In this document: in pieces, positions 54,190-62,321 of the stretch | How positions within the stretch are numbered: the first letter of the stretch is position 1 | Layout of the letters: the number at the start of each line of letters is the position of its first letter | Source: Dorea sp. 5-2 | GTDB taxonomy: Bacteria > Bacillota > Clostridia > Lachnospirales > Lachnospiraceae | NCBI RefSeq assembly: GCF_000403455.2 | Contig: NZ_KE159715.1 | Location: 169,637 to 233,636, forward strand | DNA length: 64,000 bases | Direction of reading: 5' to 3' | The notes under the pieces: generated by a model | Seen by the model: only the letters and a program-made list of their open reading frames with translations | Database searches by the model: none | Told to the model about the DNA's origin: nothing | Position numbers and translations under genes: made by a program

Positions 54190-54375
54190 GGTATCGGCCT
54201 CCTTTGATATGTAGATACTTTTACTCTACCAAAGGACTTTACAAAATGCAAGAAGGTTTTGTACATGGGGTAGTCAAATGCAGAAAAATGTTGTAGAATA
54301 TATGTGAAAAAGTGGATAAAATAAAAGAATTGTGCTATGTTATACCATTGTTGAGGTATAAGGAGGAAGATATGT

Positions 54376-55380
54376 ATGAAAAAGAGGAGAATGTTAAAGG
54401 CATTGACGATGGTGCTTATATGCATTTTCATGGTATCGGCGTGTAAGAAGAATGTAGGGACGCCAGAGGACAATGCGGTTGCATCGGAACCCGAAGAAAG
54501 TGCTCCGGAAGAAAAGGATACATATGTATTTGGATTTACGGGAATTGATATGGAGAACCCATATTTTATCACATTGGAATCGGCGGTCCGGGAGAGTGTA
54601 GAGAATGCGGGGGATACGATGATCACGAAAGACCCGGCGTCGGATCCGGAGCTTCAAAAGACACAGATCCAGGAGCTTATAGATGAGGGGATCGACGCGA
54701 TATTCTTATGCCCGGTAGACTGGGAGGCGATCACAGAATCTTTGGAAGCGCTGAAAGAAGCAGATGTGAAGATCATCAATGTGGATACGCAGGTAAAGGA
54801 GATGGATTATGTGGACGCCTATATAGGCTCCGATAATCATGAGGCAGGATATATCTGCGGAGAGGATCTGATCATGAAGTGTCCGGACGGCGGAAAGATC
54901 GCGATCCTGGAGTGCCCGACCCAGAATTCTATCAATGAGCGTATTACGGGATTTGAAGAAGCGATAGCCAGGGCGGAGAAAGGATTTGAGGTGGTTGCAA
55001 GATCAGATACGAACGGAGAATTTGAGAAAGCGTTGGAAGCGGCGGAGACGATCGTTAAGGAGCATTCCGACGTAGTAGCGATCATGTGCGGGAACGACCA
55101 GCTGGCAGTCGCTGCAAAGACGGCGGTAAATCTTGCGGAGCTTAAGCAGGTGATCATCTATGGTGTGGACGGTTCGCCGGATATCAAGAAGGAGCTTAAG
55201 AAAGCGGACGGACAGATAGCGGGAACCGCGGCGCAGTCACCGATCAGCCTTGGAAAGACCGCGGCTAAAGTTGCGATGGATATGTTGAATGAAAAGGAGT
55301 TTGAACGAGAGACATACGAAGAAGTATTTATGATCAATAAAGATAATGTTGATATGTATGGAGTAGACGGCTGGCAGTAG
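54376..55380 (+). CDS. Sugar-binding lipoprotein (RbsB-like, type 1 periplasmic-binding fold)
   Basis: 334 residues, RBS ATAAGGAGGAAG. Lipobox FMVSACKK with lipidated Cys at about residue 23, acidic linker, then Peripla_BP_4: VFGFTGIDMENPYFITLESA, ELIDEGIDAIFLCPVDWEAI and IYGVDGSPDIKKELK. No permease or ATPase gene is adjacent; the next gene is a GlgX-like pseudoenzyme 19 bases away. It may serve a sensor or a transporter encoded elsewhere. Confidence 0.9.
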   Translation: MKKRRMLKALTMVLICIFMVSACKKNVGTPEDNAVASEPEESAPEEKDTYVFGFTGIDMENPYFITLESAVRESVENAGDTMITKDPASDPELQKTQIQELIDEGIDAIFLCPVDWEAITESLEALKEADVKIINVDTQVKEMDYVDAYIGSDNHEAGYICGEDLIMKCPDGGKIAILECPTQNSINERITGFEEAIARAEKGFEVVARSDTNGEFEKALEAAETIVKEHSDVVAIMCGNDQLAVAAKTAVNLAELKQVIIYGVDGSPDIKKELKKADGQIAGTAAQSPISLGKTAAKVAMDMLNEKEFERETYEEVFMINKDNVDMYGVDGWQ

Positions 55381-55399
55381 AGAGCAGGAAGGATCAGGC

Positions 55400-57187
55400 A
55401 TGAAGGAGATACAGGGGAGGCCCTTACCGTTAGGAACTACGATGATAGGAAGTACAGTGAATTTTTCTGTGGCTGTTCCACAGGAGATGGAGTGTCAGTT
55501 ATTGTTATACCGAGTTGGCAGAAAGAAACCATGCGCCATATATGAGATGAAGAAAGAGATCGGAGAAGTTCGCTATCTTGCCCTGGTAGATATAGATGTG
55601 TCGGAGTATGAGTACAATTACCGGATCAACGGGCAGATCGTTGTCGATCCTTATGCGAAAGCGATAGCAGGCAGGAAGATATGGGGACGGAAACGCGATG
55701 TCAGTAAGCATGAGGTAAGAGGGATCCTTTACAATGAACAGTATGACTGGGAGGGGGACGTACCTCTGTGCCTGCCGTATCATTCGGTCATAGCGTACAG
55801 TCTGCATATCAGAGGTTTCACAAAGCACTCTTCATCGAAAGTAGAAAATAAAGGGACATTTTACGGGGTGGTCGAGAAGATCCCTTATCTGAAGGATCTG
55901 GGAATTAATCAGATTCAATGTATGCCGGTATATGATTTCGAAGAGTGTCAGCAGTATCGGAATTACTGGGGGTATGGAAGCGCCTACTGGTTTGCGCCGA
56001 AGGGGTCTTATGCCGCGTCAGAGGATGCGGTAAGAGAATTAAAGGATATGGTCAAGGCATGTCATCAGGCAGGAATAGAGGTGGTGCTGGAGATGCCGTT
56101 CAACGAGGATATATCAAAACAGACGATGGAAGAGTGTCTGCGGCATTATATGATAGAATATCATATAGATGGATTTATCCTCAACCCTAATGTAGCGCCT
56201 ATGGATGCGATCTATGCAGATCCTATCCTGAAGAAGACAAAGATCCTGGTTCACCGGATCGATTTCCAGACGGTGATGCGCCGTTTCCTGAAAGGTGACG
56301 AGGGAATGGTGACGGGAGTGATGTACTGGCTTCGTCATAATTCCGGACAGGACGGCGTCTTCAACTGTATAACAGGACAAAACGGATTTACGATGTGTGA
56401 TCTGGTTTCTTATGACAGAAAGCATAATGAAGAGAACGGAGAGAATAATCAGGACGGTCCGGAATATAATTACAGTTGGAACTGCGGGGCGGAGGGGCCG
56501 ACGCGGAAGAAGGCGGTGATGAAGCTTCGCAATAATCAGATGAGGAATGCGTTCTTTCTTCTTCTGCTTGCACAGGGGACGCCTTGTATCCTGGCAGGGG
56601 ATGAATTCGCGAATTCCCAGAAAGGAAATAATAATGTATATTGCCAGGATAATCCGACGGGGTGGACAGACTGGCAGAAATCAGAACAAAGAAAAGACCT
56701 TCGCGATTTTGTGAAGAAACTGATAGAACTGAGGAAAAAGTACCAGGTTTTCTCGCCTGCAAAGGAGATGCTTGGCATTGATCAGGTAAGCTGCGGAGTA
56801 CCGGATGTATCTTATCATGGGGAAAATGCGTGGCGTGTGCCGTCAGAAGTTTTCAGCAGGCAGTTAGGAGTCTATTACAGCGGTGCGGCAGTAGGCGGGG
56901 AAGATTGTTTTGTGGCGTATAATATGCACTGGATCCCGCATTCTTTTGCTTTGCCGGCGATCGGAAAAGGGAAGAAGTGGTATAAGATCGCGTCTACGGA
57001 GGAAGGAATCCTGGACACGCCCAGACTTCTTGAGGACCAGAGGATGGTAGAGTTAAAGGAAAGAACGATCATGGTCATCGCAGGTGGGAGAGAGAATGGG
57101 ACAGATAGTGGAACAGATCAGAAAGAAGAACATAGGGTTAACGTCGTATCAGCTAAAGTGGATAGCGATCATCACAATGATGATTGA
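55400..57187 (+). CDS. GlgX/isoamylase-like pseudoenzyme
   Basis: 595 residues with GH13/CBM48 layout and clear similarity to the debrancher at the left edge (SLHIRGFTKHSSSKVENKGT; NSWNCG-like YSWNCGAEGPTRKKAVMKLR; ILAGDEFANSQKGNNNVYCQ). But all three catalytic carboxylates are gone: nucleophile D is N262 (FILNPN), acid/base E is H285 (ILVHRID), and the third D is N328 (GQNGFT); FNHT is FNED. It should not hydrolyse glycans. It may still bind glycogen or maltodextrin. Nineteen bases after the binding-protein gene, and overlapped by TraX for about 90 bases. Confidence 0.9.
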   Translation: MKEIQGRPLPLGTTMIGSTVNFSVAVPQEMECQLLLYRVGRKKPCAIYEMKKEIGEVRYLALVDIDVSEYEYNYRINGQIVVDPYAKAIAGRKIWGRKRDVSKHEVRGILYNEQYDWEGDVPLCLPYHSVIAYSLHIRGFTKHSSSKVENKGTFYGVVEKIPYLKDLGINQIQCMPVYDFEECQQYRNYWGYGSAYWFAPKGSYAASEDAVRELKDMVKACHQAGIEVVLEMPFNEDISKQTMEECLRHYMIEYHIDGFILNPNVAPMDAIYADPILKKTKILVHRIDFQTVMRRFLKGDEGMVTGVMYWLRHNSGQDGVFNCITGQNGFTMCDLVSYDRKHNEENGENNQDGPEYNYSWNCGAEGPTRKKAVMKLRNNQMRNAFFLLLLAQGTPCILAGDEFANSQKGNNNVYCQDNPTGWTDWQKSEQRKDLRDFVKKLIELRKKYQVFSPAKEMLGIDQVSCGVPDVSYHGENAWRVPSEVFSRQLGVYYSGAAVGGEDCFVAYNMHWIPHSFALPAIGKGKKWYKIASTEEGILDTPRLLEDQRMVELKERTIMVIAGGRENGTDSGTDQKEEHRVNVVSAKVDSDHHNDD

Positions 57188-57776
57188 TCATATCGGCGCC
57201 GTATTATTTCCGGAAGAATTGATGTTTCGGTATATAGGAAGGCTTGCATTCCCGATCTTCTGTTTTTTATTGGTGGAAGGGGTTTATTACACGCATGACA
57301 TTCGTCTGTATATGTTAAGGCTTGGGATGTTTGCGGTGATCTCGGAAGTGCCGTATGACCTTGCATTTCACGGAACAGCGCTTGAATTTGAGGGGCAAAA
57401 TGTGTTCTTTACGCTGCTTCTGGGTGTTATGCTTCTCTATCTGCTTGAAAGAGATGATGAGTGGCCGATTAAAATAATGGAAGTGCTTCTGGTCATGTGG
57501 GTTGCAGGGGTTCTGCGGACGGATTATGGTTATAGAGGGATCCTTCTGATCAGTATCTTCTATTTCTTTCACAGGAATCGCTTGGCAGGCCTTGCCATCG
57601 GGGCATTGTGGAATTATCTTTGGTATAATAGGATTCAGGAATATGGAGCGCTTGCCATGATACCTTTGGCTTTATACAACGGCGAGCGCGGAAGAAGGAT
57701 GAAGTATTTCTTCTATGTCTTCTATCCGCTGCATCTGGTGATCTTATTCGCGATTTCCAGGATGATCGCCCGCTGA
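57096..57776 (+). CDS. TraX-family integral membrane protein
   Basis: 226 residues from ATG 57096 (GGGAG upstream), starting inside the GlgX-like gene in another frame. Seven or so membrane helices; IAIITMMIDHIGAVLFP and YIGRLAFPIFCFLLVEG are TraX signatures. In F plasmid TraX N-acetylates pilin; chromosomal homologues in Firmicutes are of unknown role, possibly acyl transfer to surface polymers. Unlikely to mark a conjugative element here. Confidence 0.88.
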   Translation: MGQIVEQIRKKNIGLTSYQLKWIAIITMMIDHIGAVLFPEELMFRYIGRLAFPIFCFLLVEGVYYTHDIRLYMLRLGMFAVISEVPYDLAFHGTALEFEGQNVFFTLLLGVMLLYLLERDDEWPIKIMEVLLVMWVAGVLRTDYGYRGILLISIFYFFHRNRLAGLAIGALWNYLWYNRIQEYGALAMIPLALYNGERGRRMKYFFYVFYPLHLVILFAISRMIAR

Positions 57777-57834
57777 TCGATCAAAAGGTATTCATACAAG
57801 TAAAGATTTTCATAGAAGCAGGAGTAAAAGAGAT

Positions 57835-58410
57835 ATGAAAGTATGGAAACATTTCAAAACGATTACACATCATAAATTATTGGTCATGAAAGGATGTTTC
57901 AAAGTCGGACTCTACAGGCAGGGACTTCTGCATGATCTGTCAAAATATACTCCCTCTGAATTCCTGGTAGGCTGCAGGTATTATCAGGGCAACAGGAGCC
58001 CGAATAATGCAGAGAGGGAGAGCAGAGGATATTCCGGAGCATGGCTGCATCATAAAGGCAGGAACCGGCACCATTATGAATATTGGCTTGACTATAGCAC
58101 GGATCCGTCAGACGGTATTATCGGTATGCGGATGCCGACAAAATATGTCATCGAGATGTTCATTGATCGGATTGCCGCATCCAAGACTTATCAGGGGAGC
58201 AGATATGTAGATTCCCATCCGCTTGAATATTACGAGAAGGGGGCGGCAAGGCTTGGAAAGATGGTTCATCCAAAGACGGCAAAGCTTCTGTATTTTCTGC
58301 TCAGGATGCTTGCGAAGGAAGGGGAAGAAAAAACCTATCGGTATATCAGGCATGAGATTTTGCATAAGCATTGTAAATACGGGAATTTGAAAAATTTCAA
58401 AAAAAGTTAA
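57835..58410 (+). CDS. DUF5662-type protein
   Basis: 191 residues, unknown function. His-rich pattern: HDLSKYTPSEF (HD motif, res about 41-51) and HHKGRNRHHYEYW (res about 72-84) suggest a metal-bound, HD-like helical protein. RBS AGCAGGAGTAA. Such proteins are common in Clostridia and phages. Some pipelines call it catalase-like, for which I see no basis. It stands 58 bases after TraX. Confidence 0.78.
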   Translation: MKVWKHFKTITHHKLLVMKGCFKVGLYRQGLLHDLSKYTPSEFLVGCRYYQGNRSPNNAERESRGYSGAWLHHKGRNRHHYEYWLDYSTDPSDGIIGMRMPTKYVIEMFIDRIAASKTYQGSRYVDSHPLEYYEKGAARLGKMVHPKTAKLLYFLLRMLAKEGEEKTYRYIRHEILHKHCKYGNLKNFKKS

Positions 58411-58418
58411 TTTTATTA

Positions 58419-58447
58419 TTGACAAATTAAGGTTTGTATAGTATTAT
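58419..58447 (+). promoter_or_regulatory. tRNA-Leu promoter
   Basis: TTGACA-17-TATTAT, about 25 bases before the tRNA. Confidence 0.8.
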
Positions 58448-58474
58448 TATCTTCGGACGGTTGATACGTCACTT

Positions 58475-58558
58475 GCGGAAGTGTCGGAACTGGCAGACGA
58501 GCAAGACTAAGGATCTTGTAGCTTTCGAGCTGTGTGGGTTCAAGTCCCATCTTCCGCA
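58475..58558 (+). tRNA. tRNA-Leu (anticodon AAG)
   Basis: Acceptor GCGGAAG (58475-58481) pairs with CTTCCGC (58551-58557), discriminator A. Anticodon stem CAAGA/TCTTG with loop CTAAGGA gives AAG. Long variable arm and GGGTTCAAGTCCC T-arm are as in tRNA-Leu. No encoded CCA. The DNA to its right is AT-rich and decayed, so it may have been an integration target. Confidence 0.93.
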
Positions 58559-58565
58559 GTAGATC

Positions 58566-58608
58566 GGAATCCCGGAGCCTTGAGAATAGAGGCTTCCGGG
58601 ATTTTTTT
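58566..58608 (+). terminator. Terminator after tRNA-Leu
   Basis: AATCCCGGAGCCT and AGGCTTCCGGGATT arms followed by seven T. Confidence 0.88.
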
Positions 58609-58698
58609 GTTATATTTTTTAAAATGGGGCAGAAATGGAGCAAACTACAAAATAGTCATTCACATAGCGTTCAACGAAGCGTACTTTTATTCGGGAAT

Positions 58699-60183
58699 TT
58701 AACTACTTCTTAATCGTTTGATTTTGGGAAGTATGAAACTCCCTAGCAAATATAAATTACACAGATATACAAATAGATTTCCAATATACGAATAAAGAGT
58801 AAAGCGTCCTTTCATAGCAACCTGTGCTGATAATGTCTTTGTATCAGACTGAAAGTAATCAGTCTGTGCCAACACACAGCCCTTAACATTTGAAACAATC
58901 GACATTCCGTTGTTTGTATGTCTGATTATATTACTTCCATTTTCAACCCCTCGCACAATCGCTGTCTTTGCAGTTAATAATGTCATTTCTTTCCAATCCG
59001 AAGCTGGAACAATTAGTATATCTACATTATTTCTACCTGCCTGCTGTATTTTAGACAAAAATGCCATATCAGAACATATAAACGGCGCAATTCTACCATA
59101 TTCTGTATCAAAACTTTTTAGTATTCCATCTCCTTTTTGGCACAATTCTCCGATCGAACGTCCATGCTTAAAATATTCTGATATTAGTTCTCCTTGTGGA
59201 TTAAATGCTACCGTTTTATTTTCCTTTAAGTCCACGTAAGGAGTTTTCACCAGCAATGAAACAATCAAATAGATTTCTTCCTGTTTGGCCATATCTGACG
59301 CCCGTTGCAGAAGCATATCTTCATCTTGTTTTAAAACCGCTCCATTCAGTTCAGACCAAAAAACAATCTTTGCACCTGCTTGTGCTTCCAACTCTGTTTT
59401 TAGGAAAAGTTCATCAGCTACTGATGATAGTTTATTTCTTGTATTGGTAATGTTTTCATCAGTAAATGTATTGGTATAAAATGTAGAATATACATCTTTA
59501 TCATTATTTAACAGCTCTGAGATCGGAACGGTTACTCCAGCGATCCTAACACTTTTATCTGAATTTCCTATAAAATGAAACATAACAACTCCATAGACAA
59601 ATACCAAGCCAATTACAGAACCATATACGATTATGTATTTTTTGATGTATTCTTTTTTGCTTTTATTGTTCCAAATCCATATAACCATTGCCGCCGTCCA
59701 ATACATTAAAAAGGTGATTCCGTAAATCCCTGTTACCGTTACTATTTGTAGCAGGTATAGATTTTGGTATTGTGTATAAGCGTCAGACAACCCGCCCAAA
59801 ATAGGATATACCAAATACATGATATATTCTATTGATACCATTATACTTGCAAAAATAACGGTATCTTGAAATCTCATTTTTGATCTAGACCAATAGATAT
59901 ATGGTAAAATTTTCAGAAAAGCTACCAAAAAAGCTACCACTATACATATTTTTATATCCATTCCGATGACTTTTTCAAACTGGAAAACAAACCCGATGGC
60001 ATATATTGAGACAATTATAAGATATACTTTTCGGGTATGATTGAGAGAAAGCATATGTAAAAACAAAATTGGATAAATCCATGCAAAAATCGGGATACAC
60101 CATTCTCCATTGGACATTACATAAATTAAAAAAGTTAAGATTATGAAAACTGCAAATCGGTTACTCTTCAAAAGATTTTTCAT
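58699..60183 (-). CDS. Lnt-like membrane carbon-nitrogen hydrolase (apolipoprotein N-acyltransferase family)
   Basis: 494 residues from ATG 60181-60183 (AAGGAG seven bases upstream). About six N-terminal membrane helices (res 1-205), a nitrilase-like domain (res about 225-465) and one C-terminal helix. Glu-Lys-Cys triad retained: E in VFWSELNG, K in SEYFKHGRS, C in PFICSDMAF. Size and layout equal Lnt, which acylates the lipoprotein N-terminus. Unlike its neighbours the gene is AT-rich, a sign of transfer. Substrate not certain; a peptide- or lipoprotein-modifying role is possible. Confidence 0.8.
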   Translation of the reverse strand: MKNLLKSNRFAVFIILTFLIYVMSNGEWCIPIFAWIYPILFLHMLSLNHTRKVYLIIVSIYAIGFVFQFEKVIGMDIKICIVVAFLVAFLKILPYIYWSRSKMRFQDTVIFASIMVSIEYIMYLVYPILGGLSDAYTQYQNLYLLQIVTVTGIYGITFLMYWTAAMVIWIWNNKSKKEYIKKYIIVYGSVIGLVFVYGVVMFHFIGNSDKSVRIAGVTVPISELLNNDKDVYSTFYTNTFTDENITNTRNKLSSVADELFLKTELEAQAGAKIVFWSELNGAVLKQDEDMLLQRASDMAKQEEIYLIVSLLVKTPYVDLKENKTVAFNPQGELISEYFKHGRSIGELCQKGDGILKSFDTEYGRIAPFICSDMAFLSKIQQAGRNNVDILIVPASDWKEMTLLTAKTAIVRGVENGSNIIRHTNNGMSIVSNVKGCVLAQTDYFQSDTKTLSAQVAMKGRFTLYSYIGNLFVYLCNLYLLGSFILPKIKRLRSS

Positions 60184-60260
60184 TGCCAAACTCCTTACTT
60201 ACATTCTCTATAAACTGGAATTGCTCTACTTCTTGTTCATGCTGAAACTTTAATACTCTC

Positions 60261-60434
60261 TTAGGATTTCTTCTTTTTTCTATCAATAGGCTTCTCGGTA
60301 GTTACCGGTATAAGCCAAACACGGTTGATGTTCATTGCTCCCTCAATACGATTTTCTTTGCTTAACCGCTGCGCCCACCTAAGCGATATGTTCTATTTTT
60401 CTGCGGCTTCCTGTGCTGCCATATATTCAAACAT
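60261..60434 (-). pseudogene. Helix-turn-helix (excisionase/MerR-like) protein with a nonsense codon
   Basis: Start ATG 60432-60434 with GGAGA six bases upstream. Translation gives MFEYMAAQEAAEK, TAG at 60393-60395, then in the same frame NISLRWAQRLSKENRIEG, INRVWLIPVTTEKPIDRK and a TAA at 60261-60263. Homologues read AAEKWxxSLR, so TGG (Trp14) has become TAG. Fifty-seven residues in total, the normal size for this small DNA-binding family, which is common in mobile elements. Confidence 0.72.
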
Positions 60435-60501
60435 TTTTGATCTCCTATTGCGTACTGTATATAGTATAGCCGCTTGAACGAACTGTATCAAGTAGATAAA
60501 T

Positions 60502-60765
60502 ATGAACATTCATTATAACTATCCGAAAAGAAAAATGACGGAAATACGAAACCTCGGAAAAATCAATGCGGATGTTCTTAAAAAAGAATTTGGGAAAATA
60601 CGAACAGACGAGATCATTATTACGAATGAGCGTATAAGCCACATTAAACAGAGACATCCAGAAGATTATGATTTATTTGGACAGTATGGGGAAGAGAGCG
60701 TTACATTGCCTGATCTGATTATTAAAGATGTCAAAAATACTGGTATAGTTTTTATGATTAATTGA
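60502..60765 (+). CDS. Truncated PBECR-type (phage barnase-EndoU-colicin-RelE-like) nuclease-fold protein
   Basis: 87 residues. The segment TDEIIITNERISHIKQRHPEDYD, with VTLPDLIIKDVKNTG after it, is the front half of a domain seen in phage and mobile-element nucleases. The catalytic C-terminal strands that normally follow are missing: the frame ends at VFMIN just before unrelated sequence. No ribosome site is convincing. Probably a fragment. Confidence 0.55.
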   Translation: MNIHYNYPKRKMTEIRNLGKINADVLKKEFGKIRTDEIIITNERISHIKQRHPEDYDLFGQYGEESVTLPDLIIKDVKNTGIVFMIN

Positions 60766-60939
60766 GGAGAGCGGGTTGCTTTACAAAAAAGAATAAATGC
60801 TGTATACTAGCCATGCAATATAAAGGCTTTACCCGAAAAATTATTGAAGTAGAGAATGTGCTGCTACGCACCCTTTGAGTCAAAAGAAATGTGGGAAGAG
60901 GCACATCCGCCAATAATTTTTAGAATTTCTTAGTATATT

Positions 60940-61022
60940 ATTATGAAGAGGCGTATGTGGGGAAGCCGCATGTACGATGTGAAGAGCTTACACAGTAAGG
61001 TGTAAGCCTACTCAACTGCAGG
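60940..61022 (+). other. Possible degenerate group II intron 3' end
   Basis: GGGGAAGCCGCATGTACG followed by the perfect hairpin GCTTACAC-AGTAAG-GTGTAAGC and then CCTACTCAAC. These resemble parts of domain V, domain VI and the intron 3' boundary, but the second arm of domain V is missing and there is no intron-encoded protein. The rest of 60766-60939 has no gene that I can support. Confidence 0.3.
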
Positions 61023-61030
61023 AGGAAAAT

Positions 61031-61491
61031 ATGAAAGTTGAAAGGTGTGTAAAGGAGTCTTTTGTTGTGATCGGAAAAGAGGGTTCAATTTTAGACGGAG
61101 AAGGTTTTATTCAAAGATTGTGGGGTGATGCCAATTCTCACTTTGGAGAAGTTGAGCACTTGGCTAAGAAAGATGAGAATGGAAATATCAGTGGCATATG
61201 GGGGCTATGTCTGATTTCTCGCACTCATTCAATCCGTGGGAAGATTTCAGCCAAGGGCTTTATCTTGCCGGGGTAGAATGTAGGGAGGATGCAGAAGCCC
61301 CCGACGGTTGGACAAAATGGATCATTCCTGGATATGAATATGTTTATGTAGAATGTGAAAATGATTCTACATTTTCAGAGGCTGTACAATATCTGGAAGA
61401 CCATGCTATTCCGTTAGTAGGAGCGGTCCACGATTTTACTTGTTTACAGACAGGGAAGAATTATATGTTTTTTCCAATTAGAAAGTTATAA
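61031..61491 (+). pseudogene. GyrI-like (effector-binding domain) protein, frameshifted in a G tract
   Basis: First part, frame of ATG 61031 (RBS GCAGGAGGAAAAT): MKVERCVKESFVVIGKEGS up to GNISGIWG. Second part, another frame from about 61200: GAMSDFSHSFNPWEDFSQG to KNYMFFPIRKL. Both belong to one GyrI-like/Bac_rhamnosid-type effector-binding domain of about 153 residues. The break lies at five G (61200-61204); six G would restore one frame. A single-base deletion, real or from sequencing. Confidence 0.8.
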
Positions 61492-61644
61492 GTCGAAGTT
61501 TATCCCTTATCCAGAAGATAGATACTGTCCCCTGGCTGTTTGAAAATTCAGGCAAAGATAGGAGTTGCAATATCTCTGCCTGAAAAAGTCAACAGGTCAT
61601 ATTCAGTAAATCATTTAAAGATACCTTCTGTCCGAAGCTTGAAA

Positions 61645-61875
61645 TTAGCTATCTTCCTTAAAATACTCAATCATCATTATAACAATTCCCAAAACTACCA
61701 ATGCGATAGAAATACCAAACCAAAGCGTAAGGTCTGATCCCGCTATTTGTGTTAAGAGTTTTCCGGGAGGAGTTGACCACCCAGTTATAATATAATTGTT
61801 TGCAGATATAATAACAGCAAGCGTCCAAATGCTTCCGATCAGAGAAATAAATCCTCCAATAATTGCTCGTTTCAA
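61645..61875 (-). CDS. Small two-helix membrane protein
   Basis: 76 residues from TTG 61873-61875, which lies eight bases from GGAGG; the longer upstream frame has no such site. Two hydrophobic spans (AIIGGFISLIGSIWTLAVII and FGISIALVVLGIVIMMIEYF). Similar small proteins are found in many Lachnospiraceae; function unknown. Confidence 0.65.
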   Translation of the reverse strand: MKRAIIGGFISLIGSIWTLAVIISANNYIITGWSTPPGKLLTQIAGSDLTLWFGISIALVVLGIVIMMIEYFKEDS

Positions 61876-61978
61876 GAATATTACCTCCATTCTTAACTTC
61901 ACTTGACATTGTGGCAAAGATATGGTTATTATGCACGAAGTGTGAACAGAGGTAAATAGATACCCGGGTAACAAAAAT

Positions 61979-62010
61979 GGGAATGTTGCGCTTAGCATAT
62001 TCCCTTTTTT
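61979..62010 (+). terminator. Hairpin with T-run
   Basis: GGGAAT and ATTCCC arms with inner TGC/GCA pairing, followed by TTTTTTATTTT. It would end rightward transcripts from the decayed region. Confidence 0.6.
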
Positions 62011-62065
62011 ATTTTCATATGATATAATTCATTAGAAAAGTATCAGATTCAGAGCAGAAAGAAAA

Positions 62066-62095
62066 AGAGCAGTTCTGAAAAAATCGAACTGCTCT
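62066..62095. repeat. Perfect 10-bp inverted repeat near the IS91-type element
   Basis: AGAGCAGTTC (62066-62075) and GAACTGCTCT (62086-62095). It may be a terminator or a hairpin at the element end; IS91 ends carry short hairpins and GAAC/CTTG motifs, but I cannot fix the boundary. Bases 62096-62321 contain only a smaller hairpin near 62271-62290. Confidence 0.4.
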
Positions 62096-62321
62096 GAATG
62101 TGATTCTTTTCGATTGTACCAATTCGCGGACATTTTGTCGAGAAACGTATGGGGATAGTATCCTTCCCTTTTAGTGAAAACGCTGAAGTCCTGCTTGGAA
62201 ATTGGACATATGAAAAACTTTTTTAGGCTGATTGCTTAAACGAATCCAATAAAAGGGGATGCTTCGCAGACCTTCTTGCGGAGGTCTTTGAAAAACGATA
62301 TTCAGTAGCAGTGGCTCTTTA

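Noticed and set aside
57096..57776. TraX as evidence of a conjugative element
   Set aside because: No relaxase, coupling protein or type IV secretion genes nearby; chromosomal TraX homologues are common in Firmicutes.
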